The notes beneath the pieces are model-generated. The model made no database searches. It saw only the letters and a list, made by a program, of their open reading frames with translations, and had not been told where the DNA came from. A program made the position numbers and the translations under genes. From JAXLQL01 sp046331625 (lineage in GTDB: Bacteria > Acidobacteriota > Terriglobia > Bryobacterales > Bryobacteraceae), in assembly GCA_046331625.1 (NCBI GenBank), contig JAXLQL010000011.1, positions 124,001 through 188,000 of the forward strand: a stretch of 64,000 nt of DNA, in the 5' to 3' direction. This document shows, one piece after another, positions 34,620 to 44,459 of this stretch. Position 1 is the stretch's first letter, and each line of letters opens with the position of its first letter.

Positions 34620-37600
34620 GCGGCGCCGCGGTCGCAAGGCTTGACGATGCCGCTGCTCGCGAGCGCATTCGCCACTCGCTGCACGAGAGTCTGATCGTGG
34701 AAGCCGCGGCGGGCACGGGCAAGACTACGGAACTCGTTCGCCGCATCGTGGCCGTGCTGGAACAAGGCCTCACCACCGTGGACAAGATCGTTGCCGTCAC
34801 CTTCACCCACAAGGCCGCCGGTGAACTGAAGCTGCGCCTGCGGCAGGGCCTCGATCGAACGCGTACCGGATGCCGCGATCCCCAACGGCTGCGGAATCTC
34901 GAAGACGCGCTGGCGCGGCTCGAGGAAGCGTCGATCGGTACCATCCACGCGTTCTGTGCACAGATCCTGCGAGAGCGCCCCGTGGAAGCGCGCGTCGATC
35001 CCTCGTTCCAGGAGCTTTCGGAACTCGAAGCACAACGTCTGTTCGACCGAGCCTTCCGCGGCTGGATCCAAGGCAAGCTCAACGAAGACGCTCCCGCGTT
35101 GCGGCGAGCGCTGTCGCGCTTGGCTTGGCGCGATACCCGCGATGATCTGCCCCCGATCGGGCAGCTCCAGTACGCCGCGCGCACGCTGATCGAGTGGCGC
35201 GATTTCCCTGAGCCGTGGGCACGGCTCCCATTCGACCGCGCCGCCCAGGTCGACGTGCTGGTGGAGCGTGTGCGAGATGCTTCCCAGCGCATGAACCAGG
35301 CGTTCCGGCCCGTTCATGAAGCTGCGCAGTGGATCGAACGCGCCGAAGCCGTGGATGCGCGCGACTACGACACGCTCGAGTCCATCTTCGTGCGCCTCGA
35401 ACGCGATCTCCGCAATCTCAAGCGCAAGGGCGCCGAGGCGCTGCTGGCCGAGCTCGAAGCGTTCCGCTTTCAGGCCGACGCCGACCTTGCCTCGCAACTC
35501 CGGGGCGAAATGTGGGATCTGGTGGAGCGCTACGAGCAGTACAAGCGCCGCAGCGGGCAGCTCGATTTTCTCGACCTGCTGATGCTGGCGCGCGACTTGG
35601 TCCGCGAGAACGGCGAAGTGCGCCACTACCTGCAGAACCGCTTCACCCACATCTTCGTCGACGAGTTCCAAGACACCGATCCATTGCAGGCGGAGTTGCT
35701 CCTGCTGCTGGCCGCTGACAATCCAGAGGTGAACAATTGGCTCGAAACGCAACCTGCCGCGGGCAAGTTGTTCGTGGTGGGTGACCCGAAGCAATCGATC
35801 TACAAGTTCCGTCGTGCCGATGTCGTGCTGTATCAGATGGTGAAAGATCGCCTGGAACGGCAGGGCGTCGGCGTGGTTTATCTCTCGAAGAGCTTTCGTT
35901 CTGTGCGCACGATCCAACAGTGCGTCAACGCGGCATTCGAGCCCGAAATGAGCGGACCCGTGGATGGCATGCAAGCCCAGTACGTGCCGCTCGAAGAACA
36001 CGTGCCTGCGCCGGTGAGCCAGCCCTCGTTGATCGCCCTGCCTGCGCCACGCCCGTACGCCACGCGCTACGTTGCCAAGTCCGCGATCAACGCATGCTTG
36101 CCCGACACCGTCGTCGGATTGATCGAGTGGCTGCTTGGCCAAAGTGGTTGGACCGTCCGTGACCCCGAGCATCCCAAGCAACGGATTCCGATCCAGTCGC
36201 GCCATATCTGCGTGCTGTTCCGCCGCTTCACCAACTATGGGCAAGATCTGACGCGCGACTACACACGCGGCCTCGAGGCGCGAGGCATCCCACACTTGCT
36301 GGTAGGTTCGAAGTCATTTCACGCGCGTGAGGAAGTGGAGACCATGCGCGCCGCACTCACCGCGGTGGAGTGGCCTTCAGACGAGTTGAGCGTCTTCGCC
36401 ACTTTGCGCGGCTCTCTCTTCGCTCTCGCCGACAACACGCTCCTCAAGTTCCGCCACAAGTACGGCAAGCTTCATCCATTCCACGAAGTGCCGGAAGGGC
36501 AGGACGCCGAGTTCGAGCCCGTGCGCGAAGCTCTGCTGCTGCTGGCCGATCTCCACCGCAACCGCAATCGCCGCGCCGTCGCCGAGACGGTGAATCGGTT
36601 GCTCGAAGCCACCCGTGCATTCGCAGGATTCGCCTTACGCCCCGCGGGCCGTCAGGTGCTCGCCAACGTGTACCGCATCGCGGACCTTGCCCGCACTTAC
36701 GAAATCGAGGGCGGCATTTCGTTTCGCGGGTTCGTCGAGATGCTCGAGGCACAGGCGGAGAAGGGTGAATCCAGCGAAGCGCCGATCGTCGAAGAAGGCT
36801 CCGAGGGCGTTCGCCTCATGACTGTGCATGCGGCCAAGGGACTCGAGTTTCCAGTGGTGATCCTCGGCGACATGACTGCGAATCTGGCTGCACGCGAGCC
36901 CGACCGCTATGTGGACGCCGAGAAACGCTTGTGCGCCAGCCGCTTGTTGTGGTGCTCGCCGTGGGAGTTGGTCGCGAATCGCGAAGAAGAGATGAAGCGC
37001 GAGCGCGCCGAAGGAATTCGTGTGGCCTACGTGGCGGCAACGCGCGCCCGTGATCTGCTGGTGATCCCGACGGTGGGCGACGAGGAGATGGACGGTTGGC
37101 TGCAGCCATTGAACAAGGCGCTGTATCCGCCGCGTGACAAGCAACGGAAATCGAAGCCTGCTGCCGGTTGCCCCGAGTTCGGATCAACTAGCGTCTTGCA
37201 ACGTCCGCCGGATTTGTTCGCGCACGAAGATTTCTCGGTGCGTCCCGGATTGCACAAGCCACAGCAGGGCGAGCATGACGTGGTGTGGTGGGACCCCGCC
37301 GCGTTGCGTCTCAACGTGGAGGCAGGTCAAGGGCTGCGCCACGAAGAGATCCTTGCGGAGGGATCCGCCGCCAGTCTCGATCGGTATCGCGAGTGGTCGC
37401 AGGCAAGGGCTGATCGCATCAGCGAATCGTCCCGGCCGCTGCATACGGTGTTTACTCCGAGCGAAGCACGTGAGGCTCCGCCGGACTTCGATTGCGAGAT
37501 CGGCTTCGAAACGGTGTCGCGTCCGGACACGCGCCCCGGCGGCCGCCGCTTCGGAACGCTCGTGCACGCGGCGATGCGCGACGTGCCATTCGATGCGGAA

Positions 37601-37963
37601 GGTCCTGACGTGGTTGCCGTGGTCCAGCTTCATGCCCGCCTGCTCGGCGCCGGCGATGCGGACGTGAGCGCCGCCGCCGATGCCGTGATCGCGGCGCTGC
37701 GGCATCCGTTGATACGCGCAGCGCATACGGCCGAGGAGTGCCTGCGCGAGGTCCCGGTGACGTACAAGTTCGATGGCCGGATCGTGGAGGGCGTGATCGA
37801 CTTGGCCTATCGCGCGGGGGGGGCGTGGATGATCGTCGATTTCAAGACCGACGAGGACCTGGATGCGAACCGGAAGCATTACGAGATGCAATTGCGGTGG
37901 TATGCGTTCGCTTTGTCACGCGTGACAGGGGCGGTCGCGCGCGGGTGGTTGTTAGGCGTATAG
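34616..37963 (+). CDS. addA: AddA-like UvrD-family helicase-nuclease
   Basis: 1115 residues. Start GTG 34616 overlaps the addB stop. Superfamily 1A helicase motifs are all visible: Walker A EAAAGTGKTTELVRRI near residue 28, VTFTHKAAGELKLRL, Walker B FVDEFQDTDPLQ, VVGDPKQSIYKFRRADV, VRLMTVHAAKGLEF and VAYVAATRARDLLV. The C-terminus carries a RecB-like nuclease (GRRFGTLVHAAMRDV, IDLAYRAGGAWMIVDFKTD). It unwinds and degrades DNA ends with AddB to make 3' tails for RecA. A G8 run occurs near 37815. It is the third gene of the ku operon. Confidence 0.93.
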   Translation: MSGAAVARLDDAAARERIRHSLHESLIVEAAAGTGKTTELVRRIVAVLEQGLTTVDKIVAVTFTHKAAGELKLRLRQGLDRTRTGCRDPQRLRNLEDALARLEEASIGTIHAFCAQILRERPVEARVDPSFQELSELEAQRLFDRAFRGWIQGKLNEDAPALRRALSRLAWRDTRDDLPPIGQLQYAARTLIEWRDFPEPWARLPFDRAAQVDVLVERVRDASQRMNQAFRPVHEAAQWIERAEAVDARDYDTLESIFVRLERDLRNLKRKGAEALLAELEAFRFQADADLASQLRGEMWDLVERYEQYKRRSGQLDFLDLLMLARDLVRENGEVRHYLQNRFTHIFVDEFQDTDPLQAELLLLLAADNPEVNNWLETQPAAGKLFVVGDPKQSIYKFRRADVVLYQMVKDRLERQGVGVVYLSKSFRSVRTIQQCVNAAFEPEMSGPVDGMQAQYVPLEEHVPAPVSQPSLIALPAPRPYATRYVAKSAINACLPDTVVGLIEWLLGQSGWTVRDPEHPKQRIPIQSRHICVLFRRFTNYGQDLTRDYTRGLEARGIPHLLVGSKSFHAREEVETMRAALTAVEWPSDELSVFATLRGSLFALADNTLLKFRHKYGKLHPFHEVPEGQDAEFEPVREALLLLADLHRNRNRRAVAETVNRLLEATRAFAGFALRPAGRQVLANVYRIADLARTYEIEGGISFRGFVEMLEAQAEKGESSEAPIVEEGSEGVRLMTVHAAKGLEFPVVILGDMTANLAAREPDRYVDAEKRLCASRLLWCSPWELVANREEEMKRERAEGIRVAYVAATRARDLLVIPTVGDEEMDGWLQPLNKALYPPRDKQRKSKPAAGCPEFGSTSVLQRPPDLFAHEDFSVRPGLHKPQQGEHDVVWWDPAALRLNVEAGQGLRHEEILAEGSAASLDRYREWSQARADRISESSRPLHTVFTPSEAREAPPDFDCEIGFETVSRPDTRPGGRRFGTLVHAAMRDVPFDAEGPDVVAVVQLHARLLGAGDADVSAAADAVIAALRHPLIRAAHTAEECLREVPVTYKFDGRIVEGVIDLAYRAGGAWMIVDFKTDEDLDANRKHYEMQLRWYAFALSRVTGAVARGWLLGV

Positions 37964-38005
37964 ACGAAATTTGACGCAGTTGCCGTGATCGTCGGAGAAT
38001 GAATT

Positions 38006-38254
38006 ATGCTCGCCATCGAGAATCCCGTCGCCGATGTTCTAGCGCGTGAACTCGCGTCGCGTACAGGCGAAACCCTGGAAGACGCTGTTGTGAACGCATT
38101 ACGTGAGCGCCTGGAAAGGGCGGAGAAACGGCGCAAGGAGCGGGTCGCGGAGCGACTGCTGGCGATCGGACGTGCCTGCGCTGCATTGCCCGACCACGAC
38201 ACGAGGTCGGCTGACGAGATTCTTGGATACGACGAGACGGGGCTTCCAACTTAA
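38006..38254 (+). CDS. vapB: VapB-type antitoxin (Rv0623/PSK-like)
   Basis: 82 residues; GGAG about 8 nt before ATG 38006. The N-terminus resembles a ribbon-helix-helix-like DNA-binding region (IENPVADVLARELASRTGETLEDAVVNALRERLERA), followed by a basic helix and an acidic tail (HDTRSADEILGYDETGLP) typical of antitoxins that wrap into the toxin active site. The vapC toxin follows 2 nt later, the usual order, so the pair would be autoregulated. It is probably separate from the ku-addB-addA operon, which ends 42 nt upstream. Confidence 0.82.
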   Translation: MLAIENPVADVLARELASRTGETLEDAVVNALRERLERAEKRRKERVAERLLAIGRACAALPDHDTRSADEILGYDETGLPT

Positions 38255-38256
38255 AC

Positions 38257-38665
38257 GTGGTAATCGATACTTCTGCCATCCTCGCCATCCTCCTCGCCAG
38301 AGCCAGACGACGCGTCATACAGCACTCTTATCGAATCCGATCCTGATCCGATCGTATCCGCGGTAAGCGCTCTGGAAATGACGATTGCCATGGGGACCAA
38401 GAAGGCAGATGCTGGCATTGAGGCACTGAATAAGTTGCTCGCGGATGCAGACACCAGAATAGTGCCCTTTGACGAGTTGCAGTTGCGCGCAGCCTGCGAA
38501 GCTTGGAAGCGATACGGCAAGGGCAGGCACCCGGCGCGACTCAACTTTGGAGACTGCTGCACCTATGCCTTGGCCAAAGTGTCGAGTGCTAAGCTCCTGT
38601 ACAAGGGAAACGACTTTGGGCAGACTGACGTCCCGGGCGTAACGGTTCCTCAAACGGCTTCGTAA
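38257..38665 (+). CDS. vapC: VapC-type PIN ribonuclease toxin, one frameshift
   Basis: The start is GTG 38257 (VVIDTSAILAILLA, first catalytic Asp of the PIN fold). The frame breaks near 38299: CTCGCCAGAGCCAGACGAC carries one extra A; removing it continues as EPDDASYSTLIESDPDPIVSAVSALEMTIAM, the expected VapC sequence with the conserved Glu. The second frame then gives NFGDCCTYALAK with the later Asp residues and LLYKGNDFGQTDV. About 136 residues in total. PIN toxins cleave tRNA or rRNA; the target is unknown. Either the toxin is dead or the base is a sequencing error; the antitoxin is intact. Confidence 0.78.
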
Positions 38666-38698
38666 TCGCACCCCTTCGGCCCTCCTGCACCTCAGGCG

Positions 38699-41155
38699 CT
38701 ACTGCGCCTCCCGCGACCTCTGCTCGAACACCGCCCGCGCTTCCGCGAACTGCCCCAGCACATGCCTCTTCTCGCGATCGCTCCGCCACCCCGGATGCCC
38801 TTCCGCCTGCCGCGTGATGTCGTCGATCCATTTGACGAAGTACTCCGCATCCACCTTTGACCGGATCTCCTTGCTCCCGCGATACACGTACACCGGACTC
38901 GTTTCCCCCACCACGTAGCTATCGTCCACCGGATGCTGCGGCCGGCTATTCGACGCGCGCAGCGTGAACCAGCCGCTTTGCGTGATCGGGATCCGCTTGC
39001 GGAACTGCGCCGACTTGCCTTGCACCTCGATCGTCTCGATCGGCTTGCCGTTGAAGAACAGCTCCATCTTTTCGAGCGGCACGATCGCCTCCACGCTCCC
39101 ACGCACTTCCACGGTGCCGCCGTCATCGGGAAGCCGCAACTCATCGCCCGGCATCCGACCGTCGATCTCGAGCTTCAGCAGCGGACCGTTCGTCACGAAC
39201 GTCCGCCCCTTCCGGATCGCCTCGAGCCACCCCGGCCAAGTGAGCTTCTCGCCCAAGTACGCGTAGAGCCGGCTCGACCCGATGATCGGAGTCGCATGAA
39301 GCCCGAGAATCGAATCCTCGCCCGCTGATGCAGTGATCCGGAAGCCGCAGTTCAATGCCCGATGCCATACCGGCGCAGTGAACTTGAAGTGCTGCGCGCT
39401 GGTGTGGAGTTCCAGATACTCGAACGAGCCCAGCGCCAAGTCCACCGGGAATCCGCGCGCCACCGAGTAGCCCGTCTTTTCCGGATCGCCGGACCACGGA
39501 TGCACGTATCCGCTCAACGCCCCCTGCGCTCGCGCCAAGCGGAACATGTCGGTGTTCGAAGGATACAAGCTCTCGATCGCCGAGCCCTCGTATCCCGTAG
39601 TGAACGGCGAGATCAGATGCTTGGTCAAGTTAATGAAGTTGATGTGCCCGTAGAAGGGCGGCCGGTACTCTTCGCCGACCGTCAGGAGTTGCTCGTCGTT
39701 CGAAAGCGCGTGCGGCCTGCCGCCGGAGAAATATTGGTGGTCGAAGATGCGGTGGTCTTTGTTGCACACCTTCTCACCCACCATGTCGAGATCCTCGGCG
39801 CGCGCCATCATCATCAGGTTCTCGGGCGTGTTGTGGAGATTACCGGCATAGTTCATGTGGACATGGTCACTGCCGCTCCACCACCCAGCGGCGTTCATGC
39901 TCGTGATGCGCTGCAGGTCCACCGTCTCCACTGCTACTGAGTCCGGCTTGATCACGATGCGCTTCGTCACCGGTGAGTACTCGAGTCCGCGAGCGGCTTC
40001 GAGCGTTGCTTCGCCCGGCGGTAGTTGCACCACGAAGCGGTTCTCCGCGTGGAAGAAATCGCGGTGCGAGCTTCTACCGGCAACGCGCGCGTAGGAATCC
40101 GGTGGTGAATAGCTCTTTCCATCGGAGCCCGTCAAGTAGAATCGTGCGGCGCCCTGGAAGCGCACTTCGAGCGTACCCATCGGTCGCCGATGCACGCGGC
40201 GCCGGATCTCTACCGGGTTGTCTTCGCCGCCGAAGCTGCGCAGCAACCGCATCTCGGAAATCCCGCGCTGGTTCGAGATGTAGGCGATCCATTCCCCGTT
40301 AGGCGACCATCGCGGATCGAAGTGATCCCAATCCCCAAACGTCATCTGGTACGGTTCGCCGCCGTCGATCGGCAGCACATAGAGATTGTTGAACTGGCTG
40401 CCGCGGTGCGAACTGTAGAGAATTCGCTTCCCGTCAGGCGACCACTGCGGCTGCGTCCGATAGAGTGTCTCTTCGCGCAGGAGCATCTTGGCCTTGCTCA
40501 TCGCGCCCGGTTCGATGGGTGCGCGCCAAATCGCGCCGGACCCGAGCGCAATGCCGCGGTTCGAGACGAGCAGCATCTCGGTGCTATCCCGCGAGAACGA
40601 CGGCGATATGTGATCGTCCCATGCGCTGAAATAGAGCCGCGATCGGCCATACGAGTTCTCCGAAGTCACCTGCATCGGCGAACCGGGCACTCCGTTGTTG
40701 AACGGCATCACGTAAATATGGAAAGCCTTCTGCGGATCGTTGAGCACATAGGCGATGCGCTTGCCGTCGGGCGAGAACACAGGGTCCACGTGGACCTTGC
40801 TGCCCTTGGTGAGCGCGGTGCTCTCGCCCGTCGCCACGTTGAGCAGCATCAAGTTGACGCCGCTCGAATCTTCGCCGGTATAGACGATCCAGCGGCCGTC
40901 GGGCGACCACGAAGGCGCACTGTCATAGGTCTTGCCAGCCGTCAATTCGTAAGCCGTCGTGTCGCCCACACGAATCTTCCACAGCGACCCGGACATGCCG
41001 AACGCGATCTCCTTGCCGTCGGGCGACCAGGCCGGCCGCCACGGCGTGCTCGCCGATTGCGGCACGTAGTAGCTGTACATGTATCCGCTAGCGAATGACG
41101 CGCGCGATGCGGCGCTCGCCGACACCGCTGTTAAGAAGATGAGCAAATGCCTCAT
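38699..41155 (-). CDS. Secreted WD40-like propeller fused to CehA/McbA-type PHP metallohydrolase
   Basis: 818 residues from ATG 41155, which yields a signal peptide (HLLIFLTAVSASAASRA). Residues ~20-330 hold TolB/PD40 propeller repeats, each with SPDGxxIxY (WSPDGKEIAF, WSPDGRWIVY, FSPDGKRIAY). The C-terminal half is a PHP-type metallohydrolase like CehA/McbA: WSGSDHVHMNYAG with the metal-binding His/Asp, YVHPWSGDP and GLHATP. Such proteins bind or hydrolyse phosphoesters or carbamates; the substrate is unknown. It converges with vapC and is divergent from the DUF1549 gene, sharing a 70-nt promoter region. An extracytoplasmic enzyme is likely. Confidence 0.82.
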   Translation of the reverse strand: MRHLLIFLTAVSASAASRASFASGYMYSYYVPQSASTPWRPAWSPDGKEIAFGMSGSLWKIRVGDTTAYELTAGKTYDSAPSWSPDGRWIVYTGEDSSGVNLMLLNVATGESTALTKGSKVHVDPVFSPDGKRIAYVLNDPQKAFHIYVMPFNNGVPGSPMQVTSENSYGRSRLYFSAWDDHISPSFSRDSTEMLLVSNRGIALGSGAIWRAPIEPGAMSKAKMLLREETLYRTQPQWSPDGKRILYSSHRGSQFNNLYVLPIDGGEPYQMTFGDWDHFDPRWSPNGEWIAYISNQRGISEMRLLRSFGGEDNPVEIRRRVHRRPMGTLEVRFQGAARFYLTGSDGKSYSPPDSYARVAGRSSHRDFFHAENRFVVQLPPGEATLEAARGLEYSPVTKRIVIKPDSVAVETVDLQRITSMNAAGWWSGSDHVHMNYAGNLHNTPENLMMMARAEDLDMVGEKVCNKDHRIFDHQYFSGGRPHALSNDEQLLTVGEEYRPPFYGHINFINLTKHLISPFTTGYEGSAIESLYPSNTDMFRLARAQGALSGYVHPWSGDPEKTGYSVARGFPVDLALGSFEYLELHTSAQHFKFTAPVWHRALNCGFRITASAGEDSILGLHATPIIGSSRLYAYLGEKLTWPGWLEAIRKGRTFVTNGPLLKLEIDGRMPGDELRLPDDGGTVEVRGSVEAIVPLEKMELFFNGKPIETIEVQGKSAQFRKRIPITQSGWFTLRASNSRPQHPVDDSYVVGETSPVYVYRGSKEIRSKVDAEYFVKWIDDITRQAEGHPGWRSDREKRHVLGQFAEARAVFEQRSREAQ

Positions 41156-41205
41156 GATCGCCGCGATAATATCACGAACAGCCCGGCGGACCCTCGCCCG
41201 CTCGA

Positions 41206-41213
41206 TATAAAAT
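41206..41213 (+). promoter_or_regulatory. -10-like TATAAAAT before the DUF1549 gene
   Basis: TATAAAAT ends 12 nt before ATG 41226. It lies in the 70-nt gap shared with the divergent propeller-PHP gene. Confidence 0.45.
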
Positions 41214-41225
41214 ATGGTCAACCGT

Positions 41226-43040
41226 ATGCATAAGGTCGCTGCGTGCCTCGTCGCCGCCACTGCTCTTCTGGCTCAGGCTCCGCCTGCCAAGCTGCCGGAA
41301 GGCCACCCGCCGCTGCCCAGCGCCGGGAACCGCGAGAAGGCGTCCAAGCTTACGCAGACTGTGGCGCAGTCCGCATCGGCCGGACCTGTGGCTCCAGTTG
41401 CACGCAGGAACTTCATCGACGAACACATCTTCGGCAAGATGGCCAAAGACGGCATTCCGCATGCGCCGCTTGCCTCCGATGAAGAGTACTTTCGGCGCGT
41501 TCATCTCGATCTCACCGGCCGAATCGGCGACCACGAAGCGCTGCAGAAGTTCGTAGCGTCCACGGAGCCTGACAAGCGCGACAAACTGGTCGACCAAGTC
41601 ACTACCTCACACGCCTACCGTGCTCGCTGGACCTATTGGTTCGGCGATCTCTCGAAGACCGCGGCCAATCGCGTGGGTTCCGAAGGCAAGAACGTCTACT
41701 ATCGCTGGATCTACGACAATCTCCAGATCAACCGCCCATACAACGAAATGGTTACCGACATGCTCACCGCCAACGCGGTCAGCAATTGGTACGTCGGTCC
41801 TGCGAGCTACGTGGCGCGCTGGGTGGTTATCGGGCTCAGTTGCGAAGACACGGTCCATGAAGACACGTCCGATGAGCTCGCCATCAGCTCGGCGAAGCAT
41901 TTTCTCGGCATCGATCTGAACTGTGTCTCCTGCCACGATGGCGCGCGCCACCTCGAGAAGATCAACACCTACCTCGCGGCGCGCAAGCGCGACGAACTGT
42001 TCCGGATGGGCGCGTTCTTCGCCAACACGCGCGTGCTGCGCCGCGTGGAGATCGCCACAACGCAGGACGAGTATTCGATCGACGACAAAGGCACGGGCTA
42101 TGACGCGGCTGCGCGCACTGTGGTCCGCGTGCCCCGCCGCGGCAAGGGCAAGATCGAGCCCGAGTTCATGCTCTCGGGCGAAAAGCCCGAGCCCGGCAGG
42201 CCGCTCCGCGCCGAGTATGCGCGGATCCTGACGTCACATCCGCAGTTTGCACGGGCCACGGTGAATATGTTTTGGGCCGAGATGATGGGCGTCGGCATCG
42301 TGGATCCGCCGCTCGACTTCGATCTCTCCCGCCAGGATCCGAAGAACCCTCCGCCCGCGCCGTGGACGGTGCAGCCCTCGCATCCGGAATTGCTCGACGA
42401 ACTCGCCAATGACTTCCGCACCCACAACTACGACATCCAGCGCCTGCTTCGTTTGATCGCCAAGTCGAGCGCGTATCAGCTCTCGTCGCGCTTCTCGGGC
42501 GAGTGGAAAGAGGCCTACGCCAAGTACTTCGCTCGCAAGTTCGTGCGCCGCCTGCCAGCGGAGCAGGTGCATGACTCGATGGTGCAGGCCACCGGACTCT
42601 ACACCGACGTGCCGATCCGCGGCACCGACTTCCGCGCCAAGTACGCCACCGAGACGCGGTCGCCCGAGGACTTCAAGGGCAAGTATCCGGGCCTGAAGGA
42701 CATCAACTTCTTCCTCGAGTCGTTTGGGCAGTCGAACCGCGAGTACTCCGAGCGCACCAACGAAGGCGACATCACGCAGGCCGTGCTGCTGATGAACAGC
42801 CCCTTCGTTCTGCAGCAGGTGCAGGCGCGCCCCGGGAGCTTCCTCGCCAAGCTCCTTGACAAGAAGCAAGGTGACGAGGCGAACATCAACGAAGTGTTTC
42901 AGCGATTCCTGCAACGCAAGCCGAACCAGCAGGAGTTGACCATGGCGCGTGACTTGATCTCCAAGGGCGGTGCGCGCAAGGGCTATGAGGACCTGCAGTG
43001 GCTCCTCTTGAACAAGGTCGAATTCGTATTCAACTATTGA
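41226..43040 (+). CDS. DUF1549/DUF1553 secreted protein with heme-type CxxCH
   Basis: 604 residues from ATG 41226 (a Val-Asn-Arg longer start at 41214 is possible); signal peptide HKVAACLVAATALLAQ. DUF1549 spans about 60-260 (DEEYFRRVHLDLTGRIGD, ARWTYWFGDL, FLGIDLNCVSCHDGARHLEK) and DUF1553 about 310-595 (ILTSHPQFARATVNMFWAEMMGVGIVDPP, PSHPELLDELANDF, SSAYQLSSRFSGEW). CVSCH is a single c-type heme attachment motif. These proteins are nearly always followed, as here, by a DUF1501 protein. A role in extracellular polysaccharide breakdown has been suggested for the pair but not shown. Confidence 0.9.
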   Translation: MHKVAACLVAATALLAQAPPAKLPEGHPPLPSAGNREKASKLTQTVAQSASAGPVAPVARRNFIDEHIFGKMAKDGIPHAPLASDEEYFRRVHLDLTGRIGDHEALQKFVASTEPDKRDKLVDQVTTSHAYRARWTYWFGDLSKTAANRVGSEGKNVYYRWIYDNLQINRPYNEMVTDMLTANAVSNWYVGPASYVARWVVIGLSCEDTVHEDTSDELAISSAKHFLGIDLNCVSCHDGARHLEKINTYLAARKRDELFRMGAFFANTRVLRRVEIATTQDEYSIDDKGTGYDAAARTVVRVPRRGKGKIEPEFMLSGEKPEPGRPLRAEYARILTSHPQFARATVNMFWAEMMGVGIVDPPLDFDLSRQDPKNPPPAPWTVQPSHPELLDELANDFRTHNYDIQRLLRLIAKSSAYQLSSRFSGEWKEAYAKYFARKFVRRLPAEQVHDSMVQATGLYTDVPIRGTDFRAKYATETRSPEDFKGKYPGLKDINFFLESFGQSNREYSERTNEGDITQAVLLMNSPFVLQQVQARPGSFLAKLLDKKQGDEANINEVFQRFLQRKPNQQELTMARDLISKGGARKGYEDLQWLLLNKVEFVFNY

Positions 43041-43050
43041 GGTCGCGTCC

Positions 43051-44430
43051 ATGTCTCACATCCTCGACAGCATGCTCACTCGCCGCGAAGCGTTCAAGCT
43101 TGGAGCGCTTCCGATCAGCGCTTATTGGTTTCTGCCGCTGCTGAAGCCTGGGAACGTGCAGGCAGCCGGAACCGCCAAGCCTCGGGGCTCGGCGCGTTTC
43201 TGCATCTTCGTGATGCTCGATGGCGGCCAGAGCCACGTTGACGCGTGGGACCTCAAGGAACACAAGTGGACCCCGCAAGACTTCGACATCCGCGAAGTCA
43301 AGCCCGGAGTCAAGTGGCCCACGTCACTGTTCCCGCGCCTCTCCGGGCAGCTTGATCGCGTCGCGCTGCTGCGCTCGATGGAAGCTTGGGACAGTGTCCA
43401 TGGCCGCGCCCAATACTACGTCCAGGCCGGCCACGCCTTGAATCCGGCGCTACAAAAGGAGATCCCGGCGCTCGGTTCAGTGGTGGCGCTCGAGTATCAG
43501 CAACGCCGCCGCCCGACGGACTCGCTGCCCACCTACGTGGCGATGAACGTGACGCAGAGCCAGGCCGGGCTTCTCAAGAGCGGATTCCTGCCGGCCGCGT
43601 ATTCGCCCTTCCACATCGATACCGAGACCGGCTTCTCGGCCTACTCGCTCGACCCGTCTTCGAAGAAGGAACTCTCGCGCCGCTGGGCGCTGCTCAAGGA
43701 CTTCGACGCGCGTCTGCGCAATGACTCCTCGCTCCAGGCCAAGGCCTACCGCGACTACAACGATCACTACGAAGCCGCCGTCCGGCTGTTGAATGATCCC
43801 AAGACCGCGAAGCTGTTCGAGATCTCGGCGGAGGAGAATCAGCGGTACGGCAAGACTACCGTGGGCGATGCCTGCGTGATCGCGCGCAACCTCGTGGAAG
43901 CCGACAACGGAACTCACTTCATCTTCCTGCAGCAGGATGGCTGGGATCACCACAAAGACATCTACAAGAACGCCAACCACTACAAGCACTGCCGCGAGTT
44001 GGATCCGGCGCTGTCATCGCTCATCGAGGATCTCGCCACGCGCAAGCGCGCCGATGGCACGACGCTGCTCGAGGAAACGATGGTGGTTTGCATGGGCGAG
44101 TTCGGGCGCACGCCGGGCGCGCTGACCGGACTCAACGGTCGCGATCATTATCAATACGCGTTCACGATCCTGATGGCGGGCGGCGGAATCAAGGGTGGCC
44201 AGATCATCGGCAAGACCGACGAGCAGGGCGCGAAGGTGATCGATCCGGGGTGGGGCGTGAAGCGGTCGGTGTATATGGAAGACCTCGCTACTACGGTCTA
44301 TTCGGCGCTTGGGATCGACTGGAAGAAGAAGATCCAGAACACGCCTTCGGGTCGGGACTTCTACTACATCGAGCCGTTCGCTGCGAAGGAGATGATCGGG
44401 CACCGCGAGATCGAGCCGCTGTTCGGTTAG
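43051..44430 (+). CDS. DUF1501 secreted protein
   Basis: 459 residues. The N-terminus LTRREAFKLGALPISAYWFLP is Tat-like with a twin Arg. The family core follows: FCIFVMLDGGQSHVDAWDLK, LLRSMEAWDSVHGRAQYYVQAGH, GEFGRTPGAL, GRDHYQYAFTILMAGGGIKGG. The alkaline phosphatase/sulfatase-like fold predicts a metal site, but a substrate is not known. It lies 10 nt after the DUF1549 partner. The truncated gene at the left edge is a paralogue. Both strands at its 3' end are clean. Confidence 0.9.
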   Translation: MSHILDSMLTRREAFKLGALPISAYWFLPLLKPGNVQAAGTAKPRGSARFCIFVMLDGGQSHVDAWDLKEHKWTPQDFDIREVKPGVKWPTSLFPRLSGQLDRVALLRSMEAWDSVHGRAQYYVQAGHALNPALQKEIPALGSVVALEYQQRRRPTDSLPTYVAMNVTQSQAGLLKSGFLPAAYSPFHIDTETGFSAYSLDPSSKKELSRRWALLKDFDARLRNDSSLQAKAYRDYNDHYEAAVRLLNDPKTAKLFEISAEENQRYGKTTVGDACVIARNLVEADNGTHFIFLQQDGWDHHKDIYKNANHYKHCRELDPALSSLIEDLATRKRADGTTLLEETMVVCMGEFGRTPGALTGLNGRDHYQYAFTILMAGGGIKGGQIIGKTDEQGAKVIDPGWGVKRSVYMEDLATTVYSALGIDWKKKIQNTPSGRDFYYIEPFAAKEMIGHREIEPLFG

Positions 44431-44459
44431 ATACTATAGAAGAAAGGCTACATCCGGCC

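Noticed and set aside
37964..38005. vapBC as part of the ku-addB-addA operon
   Set aside because: A 42-nt gap and a separate SD suggest independent transcription; function is unrelated.
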